Shown here: piece by piece, positions 1 to 7,120 of the stretch
Position numbering within the stretch: position 1 is the stretch's first letter
Layout: each line of letters starts with the position of its first letter
Source: an uncultured Methanobrevibacter sp.
GTDB lineage: Archaea > Methanobacteriota > Methanobacteria > Methanobacteriales > Methanobacteriaceae
Length of the DNA stretch: 22,577 nt
Direction: 5' to 3'
Assembly: GCF_900314695.1 (NCBI RefSeq)
Contig: NZ_OMWD01000032.1
Coordinates: 1 to 22,577 of the forward strand
Translations under genes and position numbers: made by a program
The notes under the pieces: model-generated
The model's database searches: none
Seen by the model: only the letters and a program-made list of their open reading frames with translations
Told to the model about the DNA's origin: nothing

Positions 1-97
1 TACTTTTAAATTAAAAATAAAGAAAAATTAGAAAAGAAAATAATGTTTCTCTTCAAAAATTTTTTTGATCAAAATCAATTAAGTTTTTGAAAGAGCC
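1..97 (-). mobile_element. Outer end of an insertion sequence, truncated by the window edge
   Basis: Read on the minus strand, this stretch matches the start of the IS at the other end of the window (21609 onwards). Positions 81-95 are the exact inverse of 21611-21625, and 3-27 the exact inverse of 21678-21702; the part between is similar but diverged. The element therefore begins near 95-97 and extends leftwards out of the window, so its transposase is not seen. It lies only a few bases beyond the T-tract of the terminator of the small gene at 130-474, which suggests insertion just behind that gene. The target-site duplication cannot be judged because the other end is missing. Confidence 0.8.
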
Positions 98-102
98 ATT
101 CG

Positions 103-145
103 AAAAAAAAATAAAAAAAAGGATAGAACTCATAAGTTACTATCC
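103..145 (-). terminator. Hairpin plus T-tract terminator overlapping a stop codon
   Basis: GGATAG (121-126) pairs with CTATCC (140-145) and AACT (127-130) with AGTT (135-138), with one bulged A at 139 and loop CATA. On the minus strand it runs into two T-runs (103-120). The TGA stop of the small gene (130-132) lies inside the hairpin. Confidence 0.7.
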
Positions 146-474
146 ATCAAGCATTTTAAATTTGGGATTCCAAAACTGTTAGGGCATTTAACAGAACATA
201 TTTTGGAATTTTCAACAAACATATCAAACAACAAACAATTTTCGTCACAATCTATGTCTATTTTTACATCATCACTTTCCAAGCACTGTTTCGAAATATT
301 TAGAACTTCAGATGCACGGGAAACTAAGACAAAGGTGGGGAAATTAAAGATGTCAACTCCCAGATAGATGCCATTTGAAATTCCAAAGTCCGCACAATAT
401 CCATTTCTACCATCAACTTTACCTACAAAGGTATCGTTTACCTCATCATAACTTGATATTAATCTTTTTTTCAT
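130..474 (-). CDS. Small protein of unknown function, 114 aa
   Basis: I do not recognise a characterised family. The protein is soluble-looking, with no signal peptide or membrane segment, and begins KKRLISSYDEVNDTFVGKVDG, a YDxxNDTF opening that faintly recalls DUF2283-type small proteins (residues 8-16). It holds several cysteines in its second half, but not in a clear metal-binding spacing. The ATG at 474 has a GAGGT-type ribosome binding site a few bases upstream, and a TATA-like stretch lies near 510-522, so it looks like a real single gene with its own promoter and terminator. It sits alone between an IS end and polB2, so its neighbours say nothing about its role. Confidence 0.6.
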   Translation of the reverse strand: MKKRLISSYDEVNDTFVGKVDGRNGYCADFGISNGIYLGVDIFNFPTFVLVSRASEVLNISKQCLESDDVKIDIDCDENCLLFDMFVENSKICSVKCPNSFGIPNLKCLMDSNL

Positions 475-665
475 TATATCAACCTCACATATACTATTAC
501 CAATATAACTTATATAATAAACCTAAGAGCATCTGAAAAGTAATATAAAAACTCAATAATGTAAATAACTTAATTTTAATGCAATAAAATTGATTTAATA
601 TTAAAAAATTGATTTAGCAAAGTATTATAACAAGATAACATATATTATACTATATCAATAAAAAG

Positions 666-1358
666 GTGTCCCGATTGATTGAAGAGACAGAAGAACAGAT
701 AGCTCTCGAAGCTGAAATAAAAGATCAAGCCCAAAAATTTATCGCATATCTGAATTCAACCCTTCCAGAAAGCATGGAATTGGAATATGAAGGATTTTAC
801 AGAAGAGGATTTTTTGTAAGCAAAAAAAGATATGCAGTAATTGAAGATGGAGAGATTATAGCTAAAGGATTGGAATTAGTCAGAAGAGACTGGGCACCAA
901 TTGTTAAAAAAACCCAAGAAGCTGTTTTAATGGCCATATTAAAGGAAGGAGATTCTAATAAAGCCATCAAAGAAGTTAAAAAAGTATTCAAAAGAATCAA
1001 AAATGGTGAAGTGGAAAACAAGGAACTGATTATCCACACACAAATCACCAAACCCCTTGACCAATACAAGCAGGTTGGACCACATGTTGTTGCTGCAAGG
1101 AAAATAGAAGAACATGGCATTAAAGTCACACGAGGAACCATTGTACAGTATATAATCGTAAGAGGAAAAGGTTCTATTAGTCAGCGTGCAATACCTTATG
1201 AGTATAGTGAAGGATATGCATATGACAAGGACTATTATATCAATAATCAACTTATTCCCGCAATTGAAAGAATCATGTATTCATTCGGATATTCCAAAAA
1301 GGATTTGCAGGACATGTCACGGGGCGAAGTCCAGCAAAGTCTAGATGCATTTTTCTAA
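666..1358 (+). CDS. polB2: DNA polymerase family B, small C-terminal subunit (PolB2)
   Basis: This 230-residue protein corresponds only to the C-terminal end of an archaeal family B polymerase: the palm edge and thumb after the catalytic YGDTD motif, which is absent here. It opens with the helix seen just after that motif in full-length enzymes, then YEGFYRRGFF (41-50), the region VII motif KKRY (53-56), LELVRRDW (69-76) and the thumb. Methanobacteriales are known to carry the polymerase as two separate genes, PolB1 with exonuclease and most polymerase motifs and PolB2 with the rest, and this fits PolB2 in length and content. The start is uncertain: GTG at 666 lies within AAAAAGGTG, which could instead be the ribosome binding site for TTG at 675. 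The HAD gene follows 38 bases downstream. The large subunit is not in the window. Confidence 0.92.
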   Translation: MSRLIEETEEQIALEAEIKDQAQKFIAYLNSTLPESMELEYEGFYRRGFFVSKKRYAVIEDGEIIAKGLELVRRDWAPIVKKTQEAVLMAILKEGDSNKAIKEVKKVFKRIKNGEVENKELIIHTQITKPLDQYKQVGPHVVAARKIEEHGIKVTRGTIVQYIIVRGKGSISQRAIPYEYSEGYAYDKDYYINNQLIPAIERIMYSFGYSKKDLQDMSRGEVQQSLDAFF

Positions 1359-1360
1359 AA

Positions 1361-1370
1361 AAATATATAA
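1361..1370 (+). promoter_or_regulatory. Candidate TATA box for the HAD gene
   Basis: AAATATATAA lies about 30 bases before the ATG at 1397, with no clear ribosome binding site between. Archaeal transcription usually starts about 25 bases after the TATA box, so the message would have almost no leader. Confidence 0.35.
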
Positions 1371-1396
1371 CACATCACCACCAAAATTAAAAGTAT

Positions 1397-2089
1397 ATGA
1401 TTAATAATGATGAACGTGTTGTTTTCTTTGACGTAGATGGTACTCTGCTTGACACATCTGATTTTGCTGAAACTGCAAGAAAAGCAGCTATTGGATTGAT
1501 GGTTGATAACGGATTACCATTGGATAAAGATGAAGCATATGGTGTTTTAAAGACTATAATTCGAGAAAAAGGATCAAATTACGGAAGACACTTTAATGTA
1601 TTGACCCAAGTTGTTCTTGGCCATGAAGATCCTATGCTTGTAGCACTAGGAATGATAACCTACCACAATGTTAAAATGGCACTTTTAAGACCATTTCCCG
1701 AAACAATAAATACATTGATATATTTAAAAAGCCAAGGTTATCGTTTAGCAGTTATTTCAAACGGCATTACAATCAAGCAATGGGAAAAATTAGTTAGACT
1801 TAACGTACACTCATTTTTTGATGCGGTAATAACCTCCGAAGAAGTCGGGAAAAACAAACCGCAAAAATTGATTTATGATGTTGCACTTAGAAAAATGAAC
1901 GGTAATCCTGAAAAATCTGTAATGATTGGAAATAAGTTCAAAGAAGATGCATTAGGTGCTGTTAATGCTGGAATGAGTGCTATTCTTGTAAATTCAGACA
2001 TTACTGAAGAAGACAGAGAATACATAAAAAAAGAAAAATTAGACATTACAATTGCTGAAGATATTGGTGATGTAAAAACAATATTATAA
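1397..2089 (+). CDS. HAD-superfamily hydrolase, subfamily IA (phosphatase-like)
   Basis: A 230-residue haloacid-dehalogenase-type hydrolase. Motif I is FFDVDGTLLD with the nucleophile Asp12 and acid Asp14; motif II is VISNGIT near residue 119; the motif III lysine is in GKNKPQK; motif IV is MIGNKFKEDALGA, a slightly altered form of the usual GDSxxxD. A helical cap of about 80 residues lies between motifs I and II, as in subfamily IA enzymes such as phosphoglycolate phosphatases. The substrate cannot be told. From memory, a HAD gene also follows polB2 in Methanothermobacter, so the pairing may be conserved. It converges on the nuclease gene with only 21 bases between the stop codons. Confidence 0.88.
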   Translation: MINNDERVVFFDVDGTLLDTSDFAETARKAAIGLMVDNGLPLDKDEAYGVLKTIIREKGSNYGRHFNVLTQVVLGHEDPMLVALGMITYHNVKMALLRPFPETINTLIYLKSQGYRLAVISNGITIKQWEKLVRLNVHSFFDAVITSEEVGKNKPQKLIYDVALRKMNGNPEKSVMIGNKFKEDALGAVNAGMSAILVNSDITEEDREYIKKEKLDITIAEDIGDVKTIL

Positions 2090-2112
2090 ATCACCAATCC
2101 AAACTATTTTTT
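2063..2112 (+). terminator. Possible terminator of the polB2-HAD transcript
   Basis: ATTGGTGAT (2063-2071) and ATCACCAAT (2090-2098) are perfect inverted arms around an 18-base loop containing the stop codon, followed a few bases later by a run of Ts (2107-2112). The long loop makes this weaker than the other terminators in the window. Confidence 0.35.
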
Positions 2113-2884
2113 AAAATTCCAATTCCAAAGTCACAGGACAGTGGTCGGAACCGTAAATTTCATTTAAAATTTTAGCAGATTTTACATTATCCTTAATCTC
2201 TTCATTAACATAGAAATAATCCAATCTCCAACCGGCGTTCCTTTCACGTGCGCGAGTTCTGTAACTCCACCAAGTAAAGTTATTTTCACCTTCATCAAAC
2301 ATTCTAAACGTATCAACAAAACCGGCCTTTTCAAGTTCATCCAGCCATGCACGTTCTTCAGGCAAATAACCTGATTTTCCTTCACAATTTTTAGGGTTGT
2401 AAACATCAATAGGATTATGAGCTATATTATAATCACCAGTAATGACAATGTTTTTTCCCGCATTTTTTAGCTCAACCAGCTGCTCCAATAATGCATTGCA
2501 AAAATCAACCTTAAAATCAAGTCTTTTTGCATTCATGCCACTGTTTGGAAAATAAATATTATATAAAATAAAATCAGGATATTCGATTTTTAAAACCCTG
2601 CCTTCACTGTCAAGATTTTCTACACCAAGACCTTTAGTAACCTCAACAGGTTCTATTTTTGAATAGGTTCCAACACCGCTGTATCCTTTCTTTTCAGCTT
2701 CATTAAAATACTGTTCATATCCATCGACATCAGCCAATTTCTTGGGAATTTTATCTTGGGTAGCCCTAACTTCCTGAAAGTTAATAATATCTGCATCAGT
2801 ATTGTCAAACCAGTCCCAGAATTCATCCTTTTTGGAGACTGCCCTAATACCATTAACATTCCAAGAAACCAGCTTGATTGACAT
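2111..2884 (-). CDS. ExoIII/APE-family nuclease, Mth212-type DNA uridine endonuclease
   Basis: A 257-residue exonuclease III family protein with the full catalytic set: Glu38 in FQEVR, Tyr111 in NIYFPNSG, Asp151 and Asn153 in TGDYN, Asp222 in GWRLDYF, and Asp247-His248 in GSDHCP. It matches Methanothermobacter Mth212 in length and along the chain, including WWSYRTRARERN (205-216). Mth212 is known to cut DNA directly at uridine as well as acting at AP sites and as a 3' exonuclease; Lys125, reported as important for the uridine activity, is at the same position here. I therefore infer a uracil-repair enzyme working without a separate glycosylase. Its ATG overlaps the pheS stop in the sequence TAATG, so it is probably translated by coupling with pheS. 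Confidence 0.9.
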   Translation of the reverse strand: MSIKLVSWNVNGIRAVSKKDEFWDWFDNTDADIINFQEVRATQDKIPKKLADVDGYEQYFNEAEKKGYSGVGTYSKIEPVEVTKGLGVENLDSEGRVLKIEYPDFILYNIYFPNSGMNAKRLDFKVDFCNALLEQLVELKNAGKNIVITGDYNIAHNPIDVYNPKNCEGKSGYLPEERAWLDELEKAGFVDTFRMFDEGENNFTWWSYRTRARERNAGWRLDYFYVNEEIKDNVKSAKILNEIYGSDHCPVTLELEF

Positions 2885-4425
2885 TATAATCTAACTCCTT
2901 TATCAAGAGGCACTTCACGAAGCCAGTTAATATCACTTTTGTAAAGCATACGAATATCCTCTACACCATATCTAATCATGGCAAGCCTTTCAATACCCAT
3001 ACCGAAAGCTAAAGCAGGTTGATTGATGCCTAATGGTTTTAATACTTCTGGTCTGAACATTCCAGCACCACCTAGTTCAATCCAGCTGCCTTTTTCTTCC
3101 AAATAAATTTCAGATTCAGTAGATAAATAAGTATAAGGGAAATAAGCAGGTCTGAACCTTACTTCAAAACCTAATTTTTTATAGAATTCCTTCAATGTTC
3201 CTAAAAGATTTTGGTAACTGATATCCTCACCACAAACAAGGCCTTCAACCTGATGGAATTCAGGCAAGTGTTTATAATCAAAAGTTTCTCTTCTAAATAC
3301 TCTACCTACAGAAAACATTTTAATTGGAGGCTCATGTTCAAACAGATGTTTTGTTGAAATTCCTGTTGTGTGTGTTCTCAATACGCTTTGGCGTGCAATG
3401 TCTTCACTCCAATCATATTTCCAACCGATTGAACCTGTATCTGCACCTGTTTCATGAGTTTCAGCAGTAAGCTTTACCAAATCATCGTCAGGCAAATCAC
3501 AAGTCAAAGGATTTTTAAGGTAAAATGTATCCTGCATTTCACGAGCAGCATGATCCTGCGGTTGGAAAAGTGAGTCAAAGTTCCAGAATGCAGATTCCAC
3601 ATATTCACCGTTGTCTTCTGAAAAACCCATATTTAAAAAGATTTCCCTAATTTCATCAATGATTACTCTTAAAGGATGTTTTTTACCAGCAAAAACTGTT
3701 GGCGCTTCTGCATTAATATCATATGGACGATATTCTAAACTTTTCCATTCTCCTTCTTTTAAATGTTCATGGGTTAATTGGGTAGCCTGTTCTTTGATAG
3801 TGAAACCATGTTTAAGAATTTCTTCACCTTTTGGCAATATTATAAATGAGTGTGATGTTTCTTTTTTAATATTTAAAATATTTTTCCTACCAGTTAATTT
3901 TTTAAATCCTTCCCTTAAATCATCTGTGAAAAGTTTAACTCCATCAGCATTAGCTTTAAGATAATCGAGAACCTTTTCGTCGACTCCTGCTTTATTGGCA
4001 AAATCCATACCTACATCAGTAATATTGACTACTCCCTTATCGATTTGAGCCCAATTTTTACGGCGCAACCAACCAAGAGCAATATTAGCTTCTTTTTTGT
4101 CCATACCTGTTTCGGAAGCCAAATCCTTCATGTGGATTTCTCTTTTTTCAGCCAATGCATCCAATATTTTTCTTTCAGGAAGTCCGTTTTCAGCATATTC
4201 TAAACCGTCATCGGTTAAGGAATAGATTTCCTGAACTTTTTTGTTTACTTCAATTATATCCTTTGAAGCAAGTGATCCTGCCGCACTCATAACTGATTTG
4301 ATATCCATGCCCGTATTTACAGATATCTGCATAGGAGTACTTACAGGATTAGCTTCCAGTTGTTTTAAAAGTTTCTTTTCATATATATGTAATTCTTTAA
4401 TGGTTTTTTCAATATCATCACTCAT
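2884..4425 (-). CDS. pheS: Phenylalanine-tRNA ligase alpha subunit
   Basis: Charges tRNA-Phe as the catalytic subunit of the alpha2-beta2 class II synthetase. The 513-residue length fits the archaeal/eukaryotic form. The first 200 residues contain winged-helix modules (for instance around 15-65 and 85-130), which contact tRNA in this subfamily. The class II core follows: motif 2 in FRRETFDYKHLPEFHQVEGL and motif 3 in FGMGIERLAMIRYG near the C-terminus, with the Phe-pocket region around FYKKLGFEVRFRPAYFPYT. The ATG is preceded by GGTGT and TATA-like stretches at 4440-4490. The beta subunit gene is not in the window; the nuclease gene follows with a one-base overlap. Confidence 0.97.
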   Translation of the reverse strand: MSDDIEKTIKELHIYEKKLLKQLEANPVSTPMQISVNTGMDIKSVMSAAGSLASKDIIEVNKKVQEIYSLTDDGLEYAENGLPERKILDALAEKREIHMKDLASETGMDKKEANIALGWLRRKNWAQIDKGVVNITDVGMDFANKAGVDEKVLDYLKANADGVKLFTDDLREGFKKLTGRKNILNIKKETSHSFIILPKGEEILKHGFTIKEQATQLTHEHLKEGEWKSLEYRPYDINAEAPTVFAGKKHPLRVIIDEIREIFLNMGFSEDNGEYVESAFWNFDSLFQPQDHAAREMQDTFYLKNPLTCDLPDDDLVKLTAETHETGADTGSIGWKYDWSEDIARQSVLRTHTTGISTKHLFEHEPPIKMFSVGRVFRRETFDYKHLPEFHQVEGLVCGEDISYQNLLGTLKEFYKKLGFEVRFRPAYFPYTYLSTESEIYLEEKGSWIELGGAGMFRPEVLKPLGINQPALAFGMGIERLAMIRYGVEDIRMLYKSDINWLREVPLDKGVRL

Positions 4426-4549
4426 TTAAACACCATGATTTATAAATTGATAATATAATAATATATGTTTAAAATGATTTATAAAGATAGTGCTAATCTT
4501 GAATTACGACAATTTTATCAATACATGAAAAAAGAATTTGGGTCAATGT

Positions 4550-4939
4550 TTACAGCTTTTGTAAATTTTCTATTGTTTTATTTAATTCTTTGACTATTAT
4601 TTTCACACACTCTTCGGCTTCATCATCCAATCTGAAAGGGTCTCTTGCAGATACTTCAAAGCATTCTAAAATCTCGTTTACTGCAATTGTACCAGCCACA
4701 TTAATTCCCTTATTTTTTAGGATTTTGTTAACACATCCGTTGGGACATCCATTAACCGCAACAAGAGGATACTTTTTAAGCATTTCATCATTTTTGCCTT
4801 CAATATCTGCTGATGTTGAACCCATGCAAATGGATATTACATTTTCATTGTCTTTTTTACAGTCCCCAACTGCAACACGAGACACCAATCCATTGGGACT
4901 CATTCCGTTGCATGGGGCAAATGCAATTTTTTCCGCCAT
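4550..4939 (-). CDS. DGC-type putative zinc-binding protein
   Basis: A 129-residue protein resembling the DGC-domain family (PF08859), whose members carry conserved cysteines thought to bind zinc. Here the cysteines lie in FAPCNGMSPNG (Cys10), VGDC (Cys27), SICMG (Cys38) and VNGCPNGC (Cys65, Cys69), with AVNGCPNGCVNKILKNKGI typical of the family. I chose ATG at 4939 because MAEKIAFAPCNGMS is a family-like N-terminus; the frame stays open to a TTG at 4996, which would add 19 residues. It lies downstream of the flavoprotein gene on the same strand, about 95 bases away with this start, and may be the last gene of the TetR operon. Family function is unknown; related genes are often found near redox genes. 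Confidence 0.75.
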   Translation of the reverse strand: MAEKIAFAPCNGMSPNGLVSRVAVGDCKKDNENVISICMGSTSADIEGKNDEMLKKYPLVAVNGCPNGCVNKILKNKGINVAGTIAVNEILECFEVSARDPFRLDDEAEECVKIIVKELNKTIENLQKL

Positions 4940-5035
4940 ATTATCATCAATCAATTTATAAATTTTAAAACCTTTTTCTTTTACTATCAAAATCAATTAG
5001 CATTGCTAGAACCTTTGATTTTACCAACATTTATA

Positions 5036-5767
5036 CTATTTCATCACCCTTTTAAGTATGAAAAACATTGCTTTTGAAAATAGTTTCTTCAATGGATTTA
5101 ATTTGATTTCAGGAGAAAAATCACTATTAATCAAATCAGTTTTTATCCAATATTGCTTATCCGCTTCCATGGAATTTTCTGAATGTGCCAAAGTTCTCCA
5201 AACATTATAAAAGACAATATCACCTAATTTTGGATTGTGCAATTTCCCTGATTCAACATCACCACCAAATTTTTGTGAAATCTCATTGATGTTTTTTGAA
5301 TCGATTGAATTCTTTCCGCCACATGCATAAGTAATCTTATATGTCTTGTTTATGCCCCAATGCCTTAATGTTTCATCAATATATTTGGCCACATCCTTTT
5401 GACCGGCTCCGGCCGTGGATACGATTACCAAAGCTTTTTTAGTGAAAAATTCAGGCCTGTGATATACATAGGCGGTATGGTCAAAGAAATTCTTTAAAAG
5501 AGCAGATACATTCATGGCATATACAGGACAGGCTATAATGATGCCATCCGCCCATCTTATTTTATCAAGAATTTCCTTAATTTTATCATAGTGAGGGCAT
5601 TTTTCTTCACTTTCCAGAATGCATTTAAAACAACCATTGCAAAACGGAATTTTTTCCTTCATCAGATGGATTTCCTCAAAATTCCCGTTAAGATTCTTTT
5701 TTGCCTGTTCAACCATTTTCCAGGTATTTTTACGTCTCGGCGAACCGTTGATAATAACATAATTCAT
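5036..5767 (-). CDS. Iron-sulfur flavoprotein / flavodoxin-family NAD(P)H-FMN reductase
   Basis: A 243-residue flavodoxin-fold protein. NGSPRRKNT (7-15) is the FMN phosphate loop, and CPVYAMNVSALLKNFFDH is the next FMN-contacting strand and loop. Between them lies Cys43-X2-Cys46-X2-Cys49-X7-Cys57, matching the compact cysteine motif that binds a 4Fe-4S cluster in the iron-sulfur flavoproteins of methanogens (Isf). It probably passes electrons between a donor such as ferredoxin and small oxidants, though the substrate is unknown. The C-terminal 70 residues extend beyond the basic fold and end in a lysine-rich stretch. The ribosome binding site AAGGAGTTG is formed by the last codons of the GNAT gene, whose stop is only two bases before this ATG: clear operon coupling. 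Confidence 0.85.
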   Translation of the reverse strand: MNYVIINGSPRRKNTWKMVEQAKKNLNGNFEEIHLMKEKIPFCNGCFKCILESEEKCPHYDKIKEILDKIRWADGIIIACPVYAMNVSALLKNFFDHTAYVYHRPEFFTKKALVIVSTAGAGQKDVAKYIDETLRHWGINKTYKITYACGGKNSIDSKNINEISQKFGGDVESGKLHNPKLGDIVFYNVWRTLAHSENSMEADKQYWIKTDLINSDFSPEIKLNPLKKLFSKAMFFILKRVMK

Positions 5768-5769
5768 AA

Positions 5770-6381
5770 TTACAACTCCTTAAGTTGAGTATCCAAAACT
5801 AATTTTTCCCTATATTCAAATCGTTTGTCAAATTCATCAACATCACTCTGATTAACATCAAACACATCCGGATTGTGAAATATTCCCATTTTACTTTCAG
5901 GTTTTGTCTCATTCAGCATCTTTATCATGAAAAAGGGACATTCATCTGTGGTATCGGTTCCCTCTAGAAAAATATTATAATTCGATGCACTTTCAAAGCC
6001 AAATCTTTGATAGTAATTTTCATCACCAACTACAAAAACGAATGGTATATCTTCTTTTTTTGCAAGATCAAGAGTATAATCTATTAATTTTGAACCCAAA
6101 CCCTGATTTTGATAATTCTCATGGATTGATATTGGACCCAATATGGCAGCATCAACTTTTTCATCATCATAATCAATCAGACCCCATGAATAATTGATAT
6201 GGCCAATAATTTCACCGTCACATTCGATTACATAAGCCAATTCACTAATGAAAGATTTGTCGTTTCTTAAATTATGAACAATGTAATGCTCAAATGCTCC
6301 CGGCCGATAGATATTCCAAAAGGAGTTTCTTACCATCTCTTCAACACTTAAATAATCATTTTCATTTTCCAATCTTATCAT
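5770..6381 (-). CDS. GNAT-family N-acetyltransferase
   Basis: A 203-residue protein with a GNAT acetyl-CoA-dependent acyltransferase domain in residues 1-150. IECDGEIIGHINYS (52-65) is the beta2-beta3 region, ILGPISIHENYQNQGLGSKLI (80-100) holds the acetyl-CoA pyrophosphate loop Q-N-Q-G-L-G, and YYQRFGFE is the usual terminal motif. The last 50 residues are an acidic extension without a recognisable fold. The acceptor substrate is unknown. It is the second gene of the TetR operon: a GGAGGT ribosome binding site directly follows the tetR stop, with a gap of 7 bases, and the flavoprotein gene follows after 2 bases. Small-molecule detoxification is a reasonable guess given the regulator, not a demonstrated role. 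Confidence 0.88.
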   Translation of the reverse strand: MIRLENENDYLSVEEMVRNSFWNIYRPGAFEHYIVHNLRNDKSFISELAYVIECDGEIIGHINYSWGLIDYDDEKVDAAILGPISIHENYQNQGLGSKLIDYTLDLAKKEDIPFVFVVGDENYYQRFGFESASNYNIFLEGTDTTDECPFFMIKMLNETKPESKMGIFHNPDVFDVNQSDVDEFDKRFEYREKLVLDTQLKEL

Positions 6382-6388
6382 GATAACA

Positions 6389-7003
6389 TTACCTCCTTAC
6401 AGAATCATAAAGCAGTTTAATATGCTCTTGTGACTTGCCACATAACTCATCAACGAACTTGGCATCATCTTCGGGGTAATTTATGATATAATGCTCATAG
6501 AGCAAAAACAGCCCATACTTGTAGAATGATTCTGCAAGCTGTCTTGAGTCAACATCCTCCCTGATCAACCTTTTAGATTTCATTAAATCGAACAGCACAA
6601 TCCAGCCGTTGACTGCCTCTTCAATTATGCTTTTTTTAAGAAAATCCCTTATTTTATCATTGTGATAGGATTCTATCAGGATTATTCTTGTGATTTTAGA
6701 CATTTTTTCATCTTTCAGCTGTGATGCAAAGGCGTTTAAGCCGGCATTGTAAAAATAGTCAAAGCTTATGTCCAGATTCGCACTTGCTTCATTGAGTGGA
6801 ATCTCCTCAGACAGCATCTTATCAATGTAATAATTTAGAATTGAATCCAAAATAGCTTCCTTACTTGGATAATGATTGTAAATGGAGCTTTCCTTTATTC
6901 CAACCTCTCGGGCAATCTGGCGAATCGATACACCATCATAACCACGCTCTGAAAACAAATCAACTGAAACGTTGAAAATTTTTTCCTTATTATTGACTTT
7001 CAT
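6389..7003 (-). CDS. TetR/AcrR-family transcriptional regulator
   Basis: A 204-residue one-component repressor. Residues about 5-52 form the TetR helix-turn-helix: IFNVSVDLFSERGYDGVSIR, then QIAREVGIKESSIYNHYPSKEAIL. The rest is a helical ligand-binding and dimer domain without a recognisable effector. It heads an operon with the GNAT and flavoprotein genes. Two perfect inverted repeats lie in its own promoter, the nearer one 8 bases before the ATG, so it very probably represses its own operon. The ribosome binding site is GTGATGAT, between operator and ATG. TetR-type regulators are mainly bacterial, so this small operon may have been acquired by transfer into the region between pheS and hemB; that is inference. 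Confidence 0.93.
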   Translation of the reverse strand: MKVNNKEKIFNVSVDLFSERGYDGVSIRQIAREVGIKESSIYNHYPSKEAILDSILNYYIDKMLSEEIPLNEASANLDISFDYFYNAGLNAFASQLKDEKMSKITRIILIESYHNDKIRDFLKKSIIEEAVNGWIVLFDLMKSKRLIREDVDSRQLAESFYKYGLFLLYEHYIINYPEDDAKFVDELCGKSQEHIKLLYDSVRR

Positions 7004-7011
7004 ATCATCAC

Positions 7012-7029
7012 AACTAACAGGTGTTAGTT
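7012..7029. promoter_or_regulatory. TetR operator 1 (start-site proximal)
   Basis: AACTAAC-AGGT-GTTAGTT, a perfect inverted repeat with a 4-base centre. It lies about 25 bases downstream of the TATA-like box at 7045-7056, so it would cover the transcription start. It has the same arms and spacing as operator 2. Confidence 0.85.
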
Positions 7030-7044
7030 ATAAATATATATTAC

Positions 7045-7056
7045 AATTATATAAAA
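7045..7056 (-). promoter_or_regulatory. TATA box of the TetR operon
   Basis: On the minus strand this reads TTTTATATAATT. It sits between the two operators and touches operator 2, so both the TATA/BRE side and the start-site side would be blocked by a bound repressor. Confidence 0.55.
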
Positions 7057-7072
7057 CTAACGATTGTTAGTT
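7055..7072. promoter_or_regulatory. TetR operator 2 (TATA-upstream side)
   Basis: AACTAAC-GATT-GTTAGTT, a perfect inverted repeat with the same arms and 4-base spacing as operator 1. The two centres are 43 bases apart, close to four helical turns, so two dimers would lie on the same face. Confidence 0.85.
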
Positions 7073-7083
7073 TAAAAAATAAT

Positions 7084-7120
7084 AAAAAAAGGAGTTATTC
7101 GAAATGGGATTTCAAATAAC
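7084..7120 (-). terminator. Hairpin plus T-tract terminator overlapping the CitG-like stop codon
   Basis: GTTATT (7094-7099) pairs with AATAAC (7115-7120), and GAAAT (7101-7105) with ATTTC (7109-7113), with one C/A mismatch and loop GGG. On the minus strand T7 follows (7084-7090). The stop codon (7095-7097) lies in the stem. It separates the hemB transcript from the TetR promoter. Confidence 0.8.

Noticed and set aside
475..665. Riboswitch or small RNA between the small gene and polB2
   Set aside because: The stretch is simply AT-rich with TATA-like runs for both directions; I found no convincing conserved fold.
4465..4593. A 42-codon plus-strand frame before the DGC gene end, with a hydrophobic C-terminus (FVNFLLFYLIL)
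   Set aside because: No ribosome binding site, it overlaps the real 3' end of the DGC gene on the other strand, and the hydrophobic part is just the reverse of that gene's Lys/Asn-rich tail.
4940..4996. N-terminal extension of the DGC protein from TTG at 4996
   Set aside because: The added 19 residues are AT-rich, lack family resemblance and have only a weak ribosome binding site; ATG at 4939 gives the usual N-terminus. Kept as an alternative.
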